Shown here: positions 32,333-41,597 of the stretch, in pieces
How the letters are laid out: each line of letters opens with the position of its first letter
Numbering within the stretch: the stretch's first letter is position 1
Assembly: GCA_016208105.1 (NCBI GenBank)
Contig: JACQYS010000022.1
Span: 310,001-374,000, forward strand
Direction: 5' to 3'
DNA length: 64,000 bases
Source: Desulfovibrio sp.
Lineage (GTDB): Bacteria > Desulfobacterota > Desulfovibrionia > Desulfovibrionales > Desulfovibrionaceae
Notes under the pieces: model-generated
Told to the model about the DNA's origin: nothing
The model's input: only the letters and a program-made list of their open reading frames with translations
The model's database searches: none
Made by a program: the position numbers and the translations under genes

Positions 32333-33874
32333 TCAGGAAGCTTGGCGCGCCTTGAAGATCTTTCTCTTCACGAATTCCAGAAGCATGGAGGCTTCCTCCA
32401 CCTTAAGGATCACGGCCAGGGCCATGTACACCACGGCCCAGACCGCGATCATGGCCAGGGCCGCGTATTTGTTCACAGGCGTGAGCAAGGCCCCAAGGCC
32501 GATGAGAACGCTCAAGCCCGAGCTCACCCAGACGGTGCGCCCAAGCTGCGACCACGGACCGATGCTCGCGCCAAGAGCCCGTCCCAAAAGCCAGACGTTC
32601 AGCCACGAGGACAGGGAGGTGGCCAGGGCCAGCCCCACGTGCTTCAAGGGAAACATGAGGGCCGCTCCCAGAGCGATGTTGGCCAGCATGCTGTAGAACC
32701 CGGCCCGCACCGGGGTTTTGGTGTCGTGCAGGGCGTAGAAAGCCGAAACCAGGGGCCGGACGCAGGCGAAGGCAGGAAGGCCCACGGAGTAGGCGATGAG
32801 CGCTGCGGAGGTGGCCTGCTCCGCCTCGGGAGTGAAGGCGCCTCGGCCGAACAGGACGTCCACCATGGGGGCGGCCAGGGCCATGAGTCCGGCCGTGGCC
32901 GGAAGGCAGATGAAAAGCGTTAAGCGAAGCGAGGCCGAGAGCGTGTGCTTGAATTCCGGCATCTCCTTGGCAGCGGCCAGCCTGGCCAGGCTCGGCAGGG
33001 CCACCGTGCCCACGGCCGCCCCGAACACGCCCAGGGGAAACTGCACCAGCCTGTCCGCGTAGTACAGGGCTGAGATGGAACCCGCCGCCAGAAAGGAGGC
33101 CAGGAGCGTGCCCACCACGATGTTTATCTGGTAGATGGCGGCGCCGAAAACAGTGGGCAGCATGAGCCTGCCCATGCGCAGCACGCCCTCGTCCATGAGC
33201 TTCCAGGGGCCGCGCCAGGAAAAACCGAATCGTTTCAGGGCGGGCATCTGCATGTATATCTGCCCGAAACCGCCTACGATAACGGCCCAGGCCAGTGTGT
33301 GGGACACATCCAGCCCGAAGAGCCAGGCCACACCGCAGCCGATGATGATGACGGTGTTGAGCTCGCTGGTGGCCAGGGCCGGGGCCAGAAAGTGCCCCAT
33401 GGAGTTGAGGGCTCCCATGCACAGGGCCACGATGGAGATCTGGATGATGTAGGGAAAGACGATTCGCACCAGCTCGGTGGTGAGGGCCATCTGGTCCGGA
33501 TTGGAAGCGAACCCCGGGGCGATGATCAGGGTGATGGGCCGGGCGAAAACCACGGCCAGAGCGGTAATAACGCCCAGAATGATGAGCAGCCACATGAGGG
33601 CCGAGCGGGTCATGGCGAAGGCCGCCTCGTCGCCCTGTTTCTCGCGCAGGTCGGAGAACACGGGAACGAAGGCCATGGTCATGGAGCCTTCGGCAAAGAG
33701 CCTGCGCAGTGTGTTTGGAAGCCGGTAGGCAACGTAGAAGGCGTCGGCCACGGGGCCTGCGCCGAGCACATAGGCGACGATGACGTCCCGGAAAAAACCC
33801 AGAACGCGGGAAAGAAGGGTGGCCGCGCCTACAATGGAGGCGTCCTTGGCGATTTTTCTGACGTGGCCGCTCAT
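32333..33874 (-). CDS. murJ: Lipid II flippase MurJ
   Basis: A 513-residue polytopic membrane protein of the MVF/MATE-like fold, with 14 predicted helices. Diagnostic stretches: SIVGAATLLSRVLGFFRDVIVAYVLGAG at the start, AFYVAYRLPNTLRRLFAEGSMTMAFVPVF, and YADRLVQFPLGVFGAAVGTVALPSLAR. MurJ moves undecaprenyl-PP-linked peptidoglycan precursor across the inner membrane. Length is standard. It is 46 bp downstream of the mechanosensitive channel gene and upstream of the methyltransferase gene, so probably one operon. Confidence 0.93.
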   Translation of the reverse strand: MSGHVRKIAKDASIVGAATLLSRVLGFFRDVIVAYVLGAGPVADAFYVAYRLPNTLRRLFAEGSMTMAFVPVFSDLREKQGDEAAFAMTRSALMWLLIILGVITALAVVFARPITLIIAPGFASNPDQMALTTELVRIVFPYIIQISIVALCMGALNSMGHFLAPALATSELNTVIIIGCGVAWLFGLDVSHTLAWAVIVGGFGQIYMQMPALKRFGFSWRGPWKLMDEGVLRMGRLMLPTVFGAAIYQINIVVGTLLASFLAAGSISALYYADRLVQFPLGVFGAAVGTVALPSLARLAAAKEMPEFKHTLSASLRLTLFICLPATAGLMALAAPMVDVLFGRGAFTPEAEQATSAALIAYSVGLPAFACVRPLVSAFYALHDTKTPVRAGFYSMLANIALGAALMFPLKHVGLALATSLSSWLNVWLLGRALGASIGPWSQLGRTVWVSSGLSVLIGLGALLTPVNKYAALAMIAVWAVVYMALAVILKVEEASMLLEFVKRKIFKARQAS

Positions 33875-33920
33875 GGCTGGGCGAGAGTAGGGGAAAGGCC
33901 CCTATGAGTCCAGGAACACC

Positions 33921-35390
33921 TCACCAGAAGATCTTCCGGAACCGCTCCAGAAGCCCCGTCTCGGACTCTTCGCCGCTTCGCAGGGCGGTGCCGCGCATCT
34001 TTTCTTCGCGCTCCTTGAATATCCTGGTGACATTGCCCATGAGCACCGGGTTTTTCTCCAGCACAACCCGGAACGCCTCCCGGTCCACCTCCAGGCAGGA
34101 CACGGGTTCCACCGCCACCACGTCCGCCTGCCTGGGTTCCCCGGTGAGAAGGGCCATCTCTCCGAACACGTCTCCCGGCCCAAGGCGGGAAAGCTCCGTC
34201 TCGCCCAGGCGAACGGCCACATGCCCCGAGGCGATGATGAACATGGTGGTGCCTCCCTGGCCGCGTTCCACTATGCGCGCATCCGGCACATAGGTACGGA
34301 TTGCCGCGCACTGCATCAGAAGATCGATCTCGTCCGGGAGCATGCCCTCGAACAGCCCTGCACCCGTAACCAATTTCGATATTTCCTGGTTTGTTGCGCC
34401 AGTCATTCTGCGACCGGAGACCACCATCTGCCTGCTCATGGGGAAGTCGATGCCCTGCTTGCGGAATTCATACCACACAGCCGAGAGCACATCGCTGCGG
34501 GCAGCCACCTGATTCTCGAAATCCTCCACGTAGAACACCATGCGATACGTGACGTGGTCCAGGCCGAACTCGTAAAGCCGCACCCTGGGTTCGGGAAATG
34601 GCGCGACCAGCGGCGACTTCCTGAGTATTTCCTCCAGAGCGCTTTTCACTTTCACCGGCGAGGTTGAAAGGGGGGCGGGGACCGGAACCACTATGTTCAC
34701 CTGCTTGATTGGCTCGGATATGTTGGTGAGCCGTTCCTTCACGATGGCGTTGTTGGGAATGAGTATCTGGTTTTGCGAGAAGGTGACCAGCTTGGTGTAG
34801 CGCCAGGTGATCTCGGTCACCTGGGCCTCGATGTCTCCGACCTTGATCCAATCCCCCAGCTTGAAGGGCTTTTCGGTCTGGATGAGAAGCCCGGAGAAGA
34901 GGCTCCCGATGGTGTCCTGCATGGAGAAGCCGATGACCGCCGTGAGAATGGCGGACGACGTGAGTATGGACCCCACGTCCACGTTGAAGGCCTGGCGCAG
35001 CCCGTAGCCAACCAAAGCCAGGGCCGCGCCAAAGGACAACAGATTGAGCAGTATCTTGTTGACCGGGCGCTGTTTAAGCCGCGTCAGATACAGGTCGGCG
35101 TAGATGTCGTGCAGGATGGTGCGAAAGGCCATCCACACCACGATTCCATGCAGGATAAGCGACGGGGTGGCCCAGACGTCTTTGAGGACATGGATATCCA
35201 TCAGGCGCAACGCATAAAAGACGATCAGCCATTTGCAGAGGGCCACGGGGCCTGCCGCGCCCTTGCCCTTGAGCCGTGCCTGCAAAACCTGCAGAAGGCC
35301 CGAGAGAACCAGCAGGGCGCCTATGATAAAAAGATCGGATGCTTTTGCCGCTTCAAACGCGTTGATGAGATCAGCTGTGGGAGTGATCAT
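33921..35390 (-). CDS. MscS-family channel with C-terminal cyclic-nucleotide-binding domain
   Basis: The 489-residue product has four or so hydrophobic helices (about 10-170). The MscS pore helix follows (LTSSAILTAVIGFSMQDTIGSLFSGLLIQTEKPFKLGDWI), then the MscS beta domain with ITWRYTKLVTFSQNQILIPNNAI and a vestibule domain to about 330. The C-terminal 130 residues are a CNB domain (IVERGQGGTTMFIIASGHVAVRL, GPGDVFGEMALLTGEPRQADVVA); GEMALLTGEPRQA is the phosphate-binding cassette with Glu and Arg kept. Cyclic-nucleotide binding may therefore gate or tune the channel. Start ATG 35390 is chosen over the longer frame. Divergent from the tatD gene. Confidence 0.88.
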   Translation of the reverse strand: MITPTADLINAFEAAKASDLFIIGALLVLSGLLQVLQARLKGKGAAGPVALCKWLIVFYALRLMDIHVLKDVWATPSLILHGIVVWMAFRTILHDIYADLYLTRLKQRPVNKILLNLLSFGAALALVGYGLRQAFNVDVGSILTSSAILTAVIGFSMQDTIGSLFSGLLIQTEKPFKLGDWIKVGDIEAQVTEITWRYTKLVTFSQNQILIPNNAIVKERLTNISEPIKQVNIVVPVPAPLSTSPVKVKSALEEILRKSPLVAPFPEPRVRLYEFGLDHVTYRMVFYVEDFENQVAARSDVLSAVWYEFRKQGIDFPMSRQMVVSGRRMTGATNQEISKLVTGAGLFEGMLPDEIDLLMQCAAIRTYVPDARIVERGQGGTTMFIIASGHVAVRLGETELSRLGPGDVFGEMALLTGEPRQADVVAVEPVSCLEVDREAFRVVLEKNPVLMGNVTRIFKEREEKMRGTALRSGEESETGLLERFRKIFW

Positions 35391-35472
35391 GGGGGCGGAG
35401 TGTATCGTCACTGTTAGCCAAGGCCAAGGTTTTTTGCTTGCCCGCAAATGCCGGGTGCGGTACCCGCCCGGC

Positions 35473-36306
35473 GTGTCCAACAAGAAAAAAGACCGTCCCC
35501 TGCCGGAGTCGCTTGGCCTGCCGCTGTGCGGCGTTGAGACCCACGCCCACCTGGACTACAAACGGCTGGACCCGCACGAGCTGCCTCTGGTTCTTGGCCG
35601 CGCCGCTAAGGCAGGCGTCGAACGCATAGGCAACGTGTTTCTGGGCGTGGAGGCCTACGCGGCCAACGCGTCGGTTTTCCGCCAGCATCCCCAGGTGTTT
35701 TTCCTTTTGGGAATCCACCCCAACGATTCGGCCCAGGCGGACATCCGCCATGTTTCCGATATGGCGACGCTCTTTAAGGCCGACTCCAACCTGAAGGCCA
35801 TCGGAGAGATCGGGCTCGATTTCTATTGGAAGGACACCCCGCCCGAGGTGCAGGAGCGGTTTTTCCGGGAACAGCTGGCCTTGGCCCGGGAGATGAATCT
35901 GCCCGTGGCCGTGCACAGCCGGGACGCCTTTGCCGACACCCTGCGCGTTCTGGACGATTCCGGCCTGCCGGGGGAGCTCATTCTCTGGCACTGCTTCGGA
36001 GGCGGGCCGGACCAGGCCGTGGAACTCATCCACCGCGGCTACACCGTCTCCGTCCCGGGGCCGGTGACGTATTCGAAAAACGAGGACTTGCGCCGGGCCG
36101 TGTCCATTTTGGAGATGGACAGGATGGTGATCGAATCCGACGCCCCGTTCCTCACTCCCGAGCCCTATCGTGGGCGGCCCAACGAGCCTTCCTACAACGT
36201 GTTCACGGCCCAGGCCGTGGCCCGTGTGAAGGGGGTGGACACGGCCGAGATATGGCGGGTGACCGGGCAGAACGCCAAGCGATTCTTCGGATTGGATCCC
36301 CTCTAG
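35473..36306 (+). CDS. TatD-family metal-dependent hydrolase (DNase)
   Basis: A 277-residue TIM-barrel hydrolase with ETHAHLDY (metal-binding His pair), GEIGLDFYW (Glu), VAVHSRDA (His), LILWHCFGG (His) and ESDAPFL (Asp): the complete TatD ligand set. The family consists of 3'-5' DNases or D-aminoacyl-tRNA deacylase-like enzymes in the cytosol. No ATG fits. GTG 35473 is the best start though its ribosome site is weak, and GTG 35455 is an alternative. The phosphoesterase gene follows after 45 bp. Confidence 0.88.
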   Translation: MSNKKKDRPLPESLGLPLCGVETHAHLDYKRLDPHELPLVLGRAAKAGVERIGNVFLGVEAYAANASVFRQHPQVFFLLGIHPNDSAQADIRHVSDMATLFKADSNLKAIGEIGLDFYWKDTPPEVQERFFREQLALAREMNLPVAVHSRDAFADTLRVLDDSGLPGELILWHCFGGGPDQAVELIHRGYTVSVPGPVTYSKNEDLRRAVSILEMDRMVIESDAPFLTPEPYRGRPNEPSYNVFTAQAVARVKGVDTAEIWRVTGQNAKRFFGLDPL

Positions 36307-36351
36307 TATCCGGTTTTCCCTGAGCTTACGAGAGATGAACCTCCTGGAGCG

Positions 36352-37341
36352 ATGATGATACTAAAGATCAAACGCGTCTTCCTGGCTGTTCTGGTTCTTG
36401 CTTTCCTGGGAACGTGGAACTCGGGTGTTTGCCTGCCCCAGGAAGCGGGGCAGGCCAAGGATCGCTCCTACCAGCGGGTCGTCGTGCTTTCAGACCCGCA
36501 CTACGGCCTCGACATGTCGTCCGGTTCCGCCTCGCAGGCCGAGGTCATGCAGGCCACGCGCAAGCGCCAAACGGTGGAGGACATTAACGGCTGGAAGGAC
36601 GTGGACCTTGTGGCGGTGCTGGGCGACATTGTGGCCCGGTACGGCAGCCCGGAGGAATACGCTCAGGCCAAGGCGTTTGTGGACGAAATCCGCAAGCACA
36701 GGGCCGTTGTCGCGGGCAATCACGAATACAAGTATGCCGACCAGCCCGGGGAGGACGGCAAGCTGCGCGGGGCCCCGCCCGAACTGCAGAGGGAGAAGCT
36801 TGAGCGGTTCAAGCGAACCTTCGGGGTGCCACAGCTTCACTTCACAAAAAAGCTCGGGAACTACCTGCTGGTCTTTTTGTCCACCGACGCGGTGGGCGGC
36901 ACATTCACCACGGAGATCTCCGAACGGACGCTCTCATGGCTTGAGGACACGCTTCGCAGGCACCGGAAGACACCGACGCTCATATTCTTCCACGCCCCGT
37001 TGAAGGGAACCCTGGAGAACTACAGCCCCAAGATTAACGGGGACATGCGCATCGCCCAGCCGGAAAGGAAGCTGGACGACCTGCTTAGGGCCAACCCCCA
37101 GGTTCTGCTCTGGGTCTCGGGGCACACCCACACCCCGGCCACCAACGTGAGCTTCAATTCGCCCGTGAACGTGTACCAGGGGCATGTGACCAACATCCAC
37201 AACAGTGACCTGAAACGCAAGACCATCTGGACCAATTCCCTGTTTCTGTATCCCGGCAGGATAGTGGTGAAGACCTGGGACCACGCCACGGGCGGATGGC
37301 TGGAGGGCTCCGAGCGGGTCATTCCCGTCCCAGGTGGTTGA
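36352..37341 (+). CDS. Secreted calcineurin-like metallophosphoesterase
   Basis: The 329-residue product has a signal peptide (VFLAVLVLAFLGTWNSGVCLP) and the five metallophosphoesterase motifs: SDPHYG (DxH), LGDIVAR (GD), AGNHE (GNH[DE]), FFHAPL (H) and SGHTHTP (GHxH). Two metals are expected in the periplasm. The substrate (phosphomonoester, diester or a nucleotide) cannot be read from sequence. ATG 36352 follows GGAGCG. It is probably cotranscribed with the tatD gene. Confidence 0.85.
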   Translation: MMILKIKRVFLAVLVLAFLGTWNSGVCLPQEAGQAKDRSYQRVVVLSDPHYGLDMSSGSASQAEVMQATRKRQTVEDINGWKDVDLVAVLGDIVARYGSPEEYAQAKAFVDEIRKHRAVVAGNHEYKYADQPGEDGKLRGAPPELQREKLERFKRTFGVPQLHFTKKLGNYLLVFLSTDAVGGTFTTEISERTLSWLEDTLRRHRKTPTLIFFHAPLKGTLENYSPKINGDMRIAQPERKLDDLLRANPQVLLWVSGHTHTPATNVSFNSPVNVYQGHVTNIHNSDLKRKTIWTNSLFLYPGRIVVKTWDHATGGWLEGSERVIPVPGG

Positions 37342-37547
37342 GAACGTGTCTTAATTGAGTGCTTTTCTCTTTGCATCCGGATGAAGAACAAAGATCGCTT
37401 TTCTGGCAACGTATAACGGAGTGGATTCAGTGTAGTATGTTTGAGGGTGCCGTCCTGACATGCGTAGATACATTGACTCCCTAAGAAGCCTTTCCGCAAC
37501 GCAGGGACAAGGTGGAAACGTTACGGGAGATCAAAACCCTGTGCACG

Positions 37548-38567
37548 TTATAACCGCGCCCCACCCCAACGATACGGAGTTGGCTTAAATTCCGGCCAAT
37601 AGAGGGCTGGGGCCTTGGAAAGCCAGGAAGCCGCCGCTCCAAAACCTGAAGGGCTGAGGTAATACCGTTGGCACCGTGAGAAGAGAAGATGCTCGGCGAT
37701 GATGTTTTTCATTGCCACAGCAGAAAGATGCGATTCAGATTTTTCCAAATGGAGAATTGGCCAGCCGGTGACAAATACTTCGTTGCCATATCGTTGAAGG
37801 GCCATATCACGTGCAGTTTCTGAATCTGTGGTGAGAAAGAATAACACAGGTTTCTCTGTGGATTGTTCTTGTAAATCTACCTTGGCTTTTTCAACGAATC
37901 TGAACACTTCTTCAGGCTTCGCAAACTCCGGATCGTCCCATCGTCCGTCACCGCCCGTGCGCACTTGTATTCCAACTACATGGTGATTTGAAAGCATGGC
38001 AGAATATAATTCAAACTGGTCCCTAAGAATGCCATCCTTGATGTACGGTTTGAAAAGGAATTCAAAGGCGATCTTGAAGAAAAGCTTGTCCAAGTCGATG
38101 CGGTCCAGACCCAGTGACATGATTTTGTCACGACAATGAGGGTTTGCACTCACTGACTCAATTATTTCAGAAAGATGATGTGCCTTAAAGAAGACTACAG
38201 GGACGTTCATGAAAAGAGATTCTTCAATGTTGTCCTCGTAAAACATATTATTAAATCGTTCAAAAAGAGCCCCCTTAGTATTAAGCATCAAACAGGAAGC
38301 TCGCGAGAATGTATTCCATGGGTCATGGCTCCAGTCTATATGGTTTGGAGCGAGTATATCTAGAAGGGGGGCTGGAGCAACCCAGTCAATAAGCAATGCC
38401 CTGTCCGTAATCATCGCTAATAATAGCGATGATACGATCCCTTTCATCCGGTCAATATAGCCACCAGCTCCACTGCTACAGCATGATACTAGGATGTTGC
38501 CATCTTTTTGTCCGGTGACAATCTTCTTGTGCAGCCTCGGGTAGTCAGCGTACCAGCCTGTGACCAT
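37548..38567 (-). CDS. Fucosyltransferase-like glycosyltransferase (AT-rich, foreign)
   Basis: The 339-residue product has an N-terminal GGYIDRMKGIVSSLLLAMITDRALLIDW, the start typical of the alpha-fucosyltransferase superfamily (GT11/23/37-like). GIQVRTGGDG near residue 200 corresponds to the HxRxGD-type GDP-fucose-binding loop. FFLTTDSETARDMALQRYG follows, as in the nucleotide-binding half. No signal peptide or membrane helix is seen. GC content is much lower than neighbours and codon use differs, so it was probably acquired recently. Its probable role is decorating surface glycan; donor sugar and acceptor are not proven. Confidence 0.65.
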   Translation of the reverse strand: MVTGWYADYPRLHKKIVTGQKDGNILVSCCSSGAGGYIDRMKGIVSSLLLAMITDRALLIDWVAPAPLLDILAPNHIDWSHDPWNTFSRASCLMLNTKGALFERFNNMFYEDNIEESLFMNVPVVFFKAHHLSEIIESVSANPHCRDKIMSLGLDRIDLDKLFFKIAFEFLFKPYIKDGILRDQFELYSAMLSNHHVVGIQVRTGGDGRWDDPEFAKPEEVFRFVEKAKVDLQEQSTEKPVLFFLTTDSETARDMALQRYGNEVFVTGWPILHLEKSESHLSAVAMKNIIAEHLLFSRCQRYYLSPSGFGAAASWLSKAPALYWPEFKPTPYRWGGARL

Positions 38568-38673
38568 GTCGTTACTCGATGTGGTGTGTGATTAATGAAA
38601 AAAGTTAAATTGTGTTCGATGTGCTCAATCATCATGTATTAGAATGTGCATTTCTTGAAAGCTGGCAATAAAA

Positions 38674-38982
38674 TTATGACGATACTGAAACGTTAATAAG
38701 GTCAAACGGTAGGGTGCCTAACGCCTCGCGCAGAAACCCCCGCATCTCCCGCTCGCAATCAGGCGAGAAACTGAGCTTCAATATGGCCGCGTGGCGGTCA
38801 ACCACGCTCATGTACCCCAGGTGGCCGTGGGCCTCGAGCAGGAACTTGAAAAGCGCGATGTGCTCCTGCCTGAGCCTGACGTACAGCCGGGACGACCAGC
38901 GCGGCGGCGTGTAGGGCGTCTTGCGTCTGCGCGGGCGAGGTTCCGGCGGAGAGCACTTTGGGGATTCGATCTCAGACCCCAT
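38674..38982 (-). CDS. DUF4911-family protein
   Basis: A 102-residue protein. After a basic, proline-rich N-terminus (PPEPRPRRRKTPYTPPRWSS) comes the DUF4911 domain (RLYVRLRQEHIALFKFLLEAHGHLGYMSVVDRHAAILKLSFSPDCEREM), a small alpha/beta module resembling an ACT-like fold. Function unknown. Its start overlaps the M24 peptidase stop by 11 bp, so they are translationally coupled. The host-like GC resumes here after the AT-rich block. Confidence 0.78.
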   Translation of the reverse strand: MGSEIESPKCSPPEPRPRRRKTPYTPPRWSSRLYVRLRQEHIALFKFLLEAHGHLGYMSVVDRHAAILKLSFSPDCEREMRGFLREALGTLPFDLINVSVSS

Positions 38983-40072
38983 TCTGGCCCAGTATCCTGT
39001 GGCCGTCCTCGGTCACCACCACCATGTGCTCCCAGCGGATGCCCCCCCATTCGGGATAGTACAGGCCAGGCTCCACAGTGATCACCATGCCCGGCTCCAG
39101 AAGGCCGTCGGCTATGGGCGAGAGGCTGGGGGCCTCGTGGGTCTCCAGGCCGATGCCGTGGCCCAGGGCGTGGGTGAATGCCTTTTCCACGCCGAACTCT
39201 TCGAAGTAGGCCCGGGCGGTGCGGTAGGTCTCCGAGATGGGAAGCCCGGGGCGGATGGCCGCGATGGCCTTGGCCTGGGCCATCTGGGTCAGTTCCAGCG
39301 CTTTTCGGAAGTGGTCGGGCGGACGGTTGCCCACCCAGAAGGTGCGGGTCTGGTCCGAGTTGTAGTCGCCAAGGCGTCCGCCCATGTCCACCAGCACCAT
39401 GGACTCTTCTTTCACCTCGTCGCGGCCCGGTTCGGCATGGGGCAGGGCGGCGTTGGAATCCACGGCCACTATGGGGGCGAAGGCCAATTCGGAAGCGCCG
39501 AAATCTCTGAAAAGCTGCTCGAGCCTCCAGGCGATCTCCCCTTCGCTGCGCCCGGGAACGAGCACATCCGGAGCGGCCAGCATCACCCGCTCGTTCAGGG
39601 CGCAGGAGCGGTCCAGCCGCTCGATTTCAGCGGGTTCCTTGATGCGCCGCAGCTCCTCAACAAGGCCGCTGGAGCGCACCAGGTTCAGGTTTGCCCGCAG
39701 GCGTTCGTGCGTATCCACGCTCATGGCCCGGCTTTCGAAAGCCAAGGGGCCGGAATGATTCTTTGAAAGAAAATCGGCTATCTGGGTGTAGCGCTGGCCG
39801 GTGTAGATGAAGATGTCCTCTTCAGGCCAGAGCCGCCGGGCCGCGTCCAGAAATCTGGGGTCCGTGAGCAGCTTGTCGCGTCCGTTGGCGGTTATCAGCA
39901 GCATGCCGGAGGATTCGTTGCACTGGGAGTCGTGCAGTTCGAATCCGCTCAGGTAGTAGCGGTTGGCGGCGTGGGAAACGAGAAGGGCCGTGTGCCCGGC
40001 ATTGCGCATTCGGGCGCGCAGCTTTTCGCGCCGGGCGGAATACACCTCCGGCGTAAAGGGAGCGTCTGTCAC
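38972..40072 (-). CDS. Xaa-Pro aminopeptidase (M24 family)
   Basis: A 366-residue cytosolic metallopeptidase with a creatinase-like N-terminal domain (about 1-135) and a pita-bread catalytic domain. Metal ligands are present in VLVDMGGRLGDYNSDQTRTF (two Asp), THALGHGIGLETHE (His), VEPGLYYPE (Glu) and IRWEHMVVVTEDG (Glu). It removes N-terminal residues before proline. GTG 40072 with GAGG upstream is the chosen start; the frame continues far into the upstream gene but that is read-through of an open shadow. The UGM gene lies 8 bp upstream and DUF4911 overlaps downstream. Confidence 0.88.
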   Translation of the reverse strand: MTDAPFTPEVYSARREKLRARMRNAGHTALLVSHAANRYYLSGFELHDSQCNESSGMLLITANGRDKLLTDPRFLDAARRLWPEEDIFIYTGQRYTQIADFLSKNHSGPLAFESRAMSVDTHERLRANLNLVRSSGLVEELRRIKEPAEIERLDRSCALNERVMLAAPDVLVPGRSEGEIAWRLEQLFRDFGASELAFAPIVAVDSNAALPHAEPGRDEVKEESMVLVDMGGRLGDYNSDQTRTFWVGNRPPDHFRKALELTQMAQAKAIAAIRPGLPISETYRTARAYFEEFGVEKAFTHALGHGIGLETHEAPSLSPIADGLLEPGMVITVEPGLYYPEWGGIRWEHMVVVTEDGHRILGQNGV

Positions 40073-40080
40073 AGAAATCC

Positions 40081-41451
40081 TCAGAGGGCGTAGGTGGTTT
40101 CGGCCTTGCCGGTCACCATGCGTTCGGCCCACTCCACGCCCTGCATCACCGAGTGGTCCATGTTGCTCACCTCGTACTTCCAGCCGCCGAAACGCCCCCT
40201 GCTGAAGATGGCCTGGGTTTCCAGCCAGGGCTGGATGGCCTTGAGCGCCGCGTCGCGGCCCAGGGTGGGGATGGGGTAGGAGTAGTCGAGGCGCATCTCC
40301 CAGGTGGAGACGACGGCTTCCCGTTCCTTTTCCGACATCAGCGAGACGTTTACAAGACCGTCCACCACGCTGTCCAGGTGCGAGGCCGGTTCGTCCTTGT
40401 GCTCGGAGAAGCTCACCTCGGTCATGTAGGCGCGCTTTCTGACCGTCATGCCGTCGGGGTCGGGAGTGTTGTTGGGCGAGTAGTGATGGAAATTCGTCAC
40501 CCTGTAGAAGGGGTTGTCGGACTCGGGGAAATACATCCAGCAGCGCGAATCGGTCTTGGCTCCGTCCACGCCAACGCCGCCGATGTAGCCGCCGCTGTGC
40601 TTGAGCTCCGAAGCGGCTTTGCGCACCTGGTCCGGCACGCTGGTCAGGAGCTTCTGGGCCAGGATGTCCAGGGGGCCGGTGAAGAGCAGGTTCTGGTAGG
40701 AGAACCGTTCGCCAGTGGAACACGTAACTTCCTTCTTGTCCGGATCGATGCCCACCACGCCGCGCCCGTAGCGGATGTGGTCCTCGAACTTGGCCGCCAC
40801 CCGGCGGTAGATTTCGCCCGTGCCGCCGTAAAGGGGGAACTTGAAGGTGTTGTTGGGTCCCCAGGAGACGTCGTCCAGGGCCAAAAGGATGTTCTTGACC
40901 ACTTTCTCCAGGCCAACAACGCTCACGCGCTCGCCGATCCACTTGTAGCTCATGAGCTCGGGAGGCGTGGCCCAGACCTTGAAATTGTAGGGCATCATGA
41001 AGTGCTTGGCGATGCCCAGGCCGAACACGTGCTCGATCCATTCCTTGAAGTCGGCCGGCTGGTACCCGTTGTCCCCGAAGGGACGCATGCCGGGAAGAAG
41101 GCCGTGTACGCATTCCCAGGCCATGTCTTTGGGCAGGTAACGGATGTTGTTCTGGAACGGGTAGGGAACCCAGGTCTTGGCGATGCGCACCCAGGCCTCG
41201 CGCTGGTGCTCCAGGTACTTGCCGTCAAGGGCTTCGTCCAGCATGCGGTCGAAATAGTCGTAGTGGGAGAACACCACATGGCCGCCCACGTCCCAGGTGA
41301 AGCCCTTGGAGTCCTCAAAACTGGCGGACAGACCCCCGGGATAGGTGTTGGCTTCCAGGACCAGGAAATCCTTGACGCCAAGCTCGGACAAGCGGCGTGC
41401 GGCGCCAAGGCCCGTGGGGCCCGCGCCGATTATGAGGTAGTTGTTCTGCAC
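40081..41451 (-). CDS. glf: UDP-galactopyranose mutase, eukaryotic-type
   Basis: A 456-residue FAD protein: IIGAGPTGLGAARRL (dinucleotide fold, 7-21), NTYPGGL, DVGGHVVFSHYDYFD (flexible His loop near H58), WVPYPFQNNIRYLP, MMPYNFKVWATPP, FPLYGGTGEIYRRVA, CWMYFPESDNPFYRVTNF and RGRFGGWKYEVSNMDHSVMQG. From memory this order and wording match the Aspergillus/Leishmania UGM far better than E. coli Glf. UGM converts UDP-galactopyranose to the furanose form for galactofuranose glycans. GTG 41451 with GGAGGAAGA upstream. It fits the surface-glycan theme. A related amine-oxidase-type flavoprotein is less likely. Confidence 0.8.
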   Translation of the reverse strand: MQNNYLIIGAGPTGLGAARRLSELGVKDFLVLEANTYPGGLSASFEDSKGFTWDVGGHVVFSHYDYFDRMLDEALDGKYLEHQREAWVRIAKTWVPYPFQNNIRYLPKDMAWECVHGLLPGMRPFGDNGYQPADFKEWIEHVFGLGIAKHFMMPYNFKVWATPPELMSYKWIGERVSVVGLEKVVKNILLALDDVSWGPNNTFKFPLYGGTGEIYRRVAAKFEDHIRYGRGVVGIDPDKKEVTCSTGERFSYQNLLFTGPLDILAQKLLTSVPDQVRKAASELKHSGGYIGGVGVDGAKTDSRCWMYFPESDNPFYRVTNFHHYSPNNTPDPDGMTVRKRAYMTEVSFSEHKDEPASHLDSVVDGLVNVSLMSEKEREAVVSTWEMRLDYSYPIPTLGRDAALKAIQPWLETQAIFSRGRFGGWKYEVSNMDHSVMQGVEWAERMVTGKAETTYAL

Positions 41452-41597
41452 GATTCTTCCTCCCTGAAGATTCGGCCAGAATATAGCAAAACTCAGGCCA
41501 ACGCCCACTGCGGAAAGCTCTTCCGGGCATACGGCAGACTCTGGCAATGAGCTTAGGCCATTAGGCGTGTCTGAACGCCTCGTTGCAAGGTGTAAGG

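Noticed and set aside
38972-41113. A 713-codon minus frame covering the M24 peptidase and part of the UGM gene
   Set aside because: The N-terminal 347 codons are Arg/Gly/His-rich sequence lying in another frame of the clearly real UGM gene; the peptidase starts at GTG 40072.
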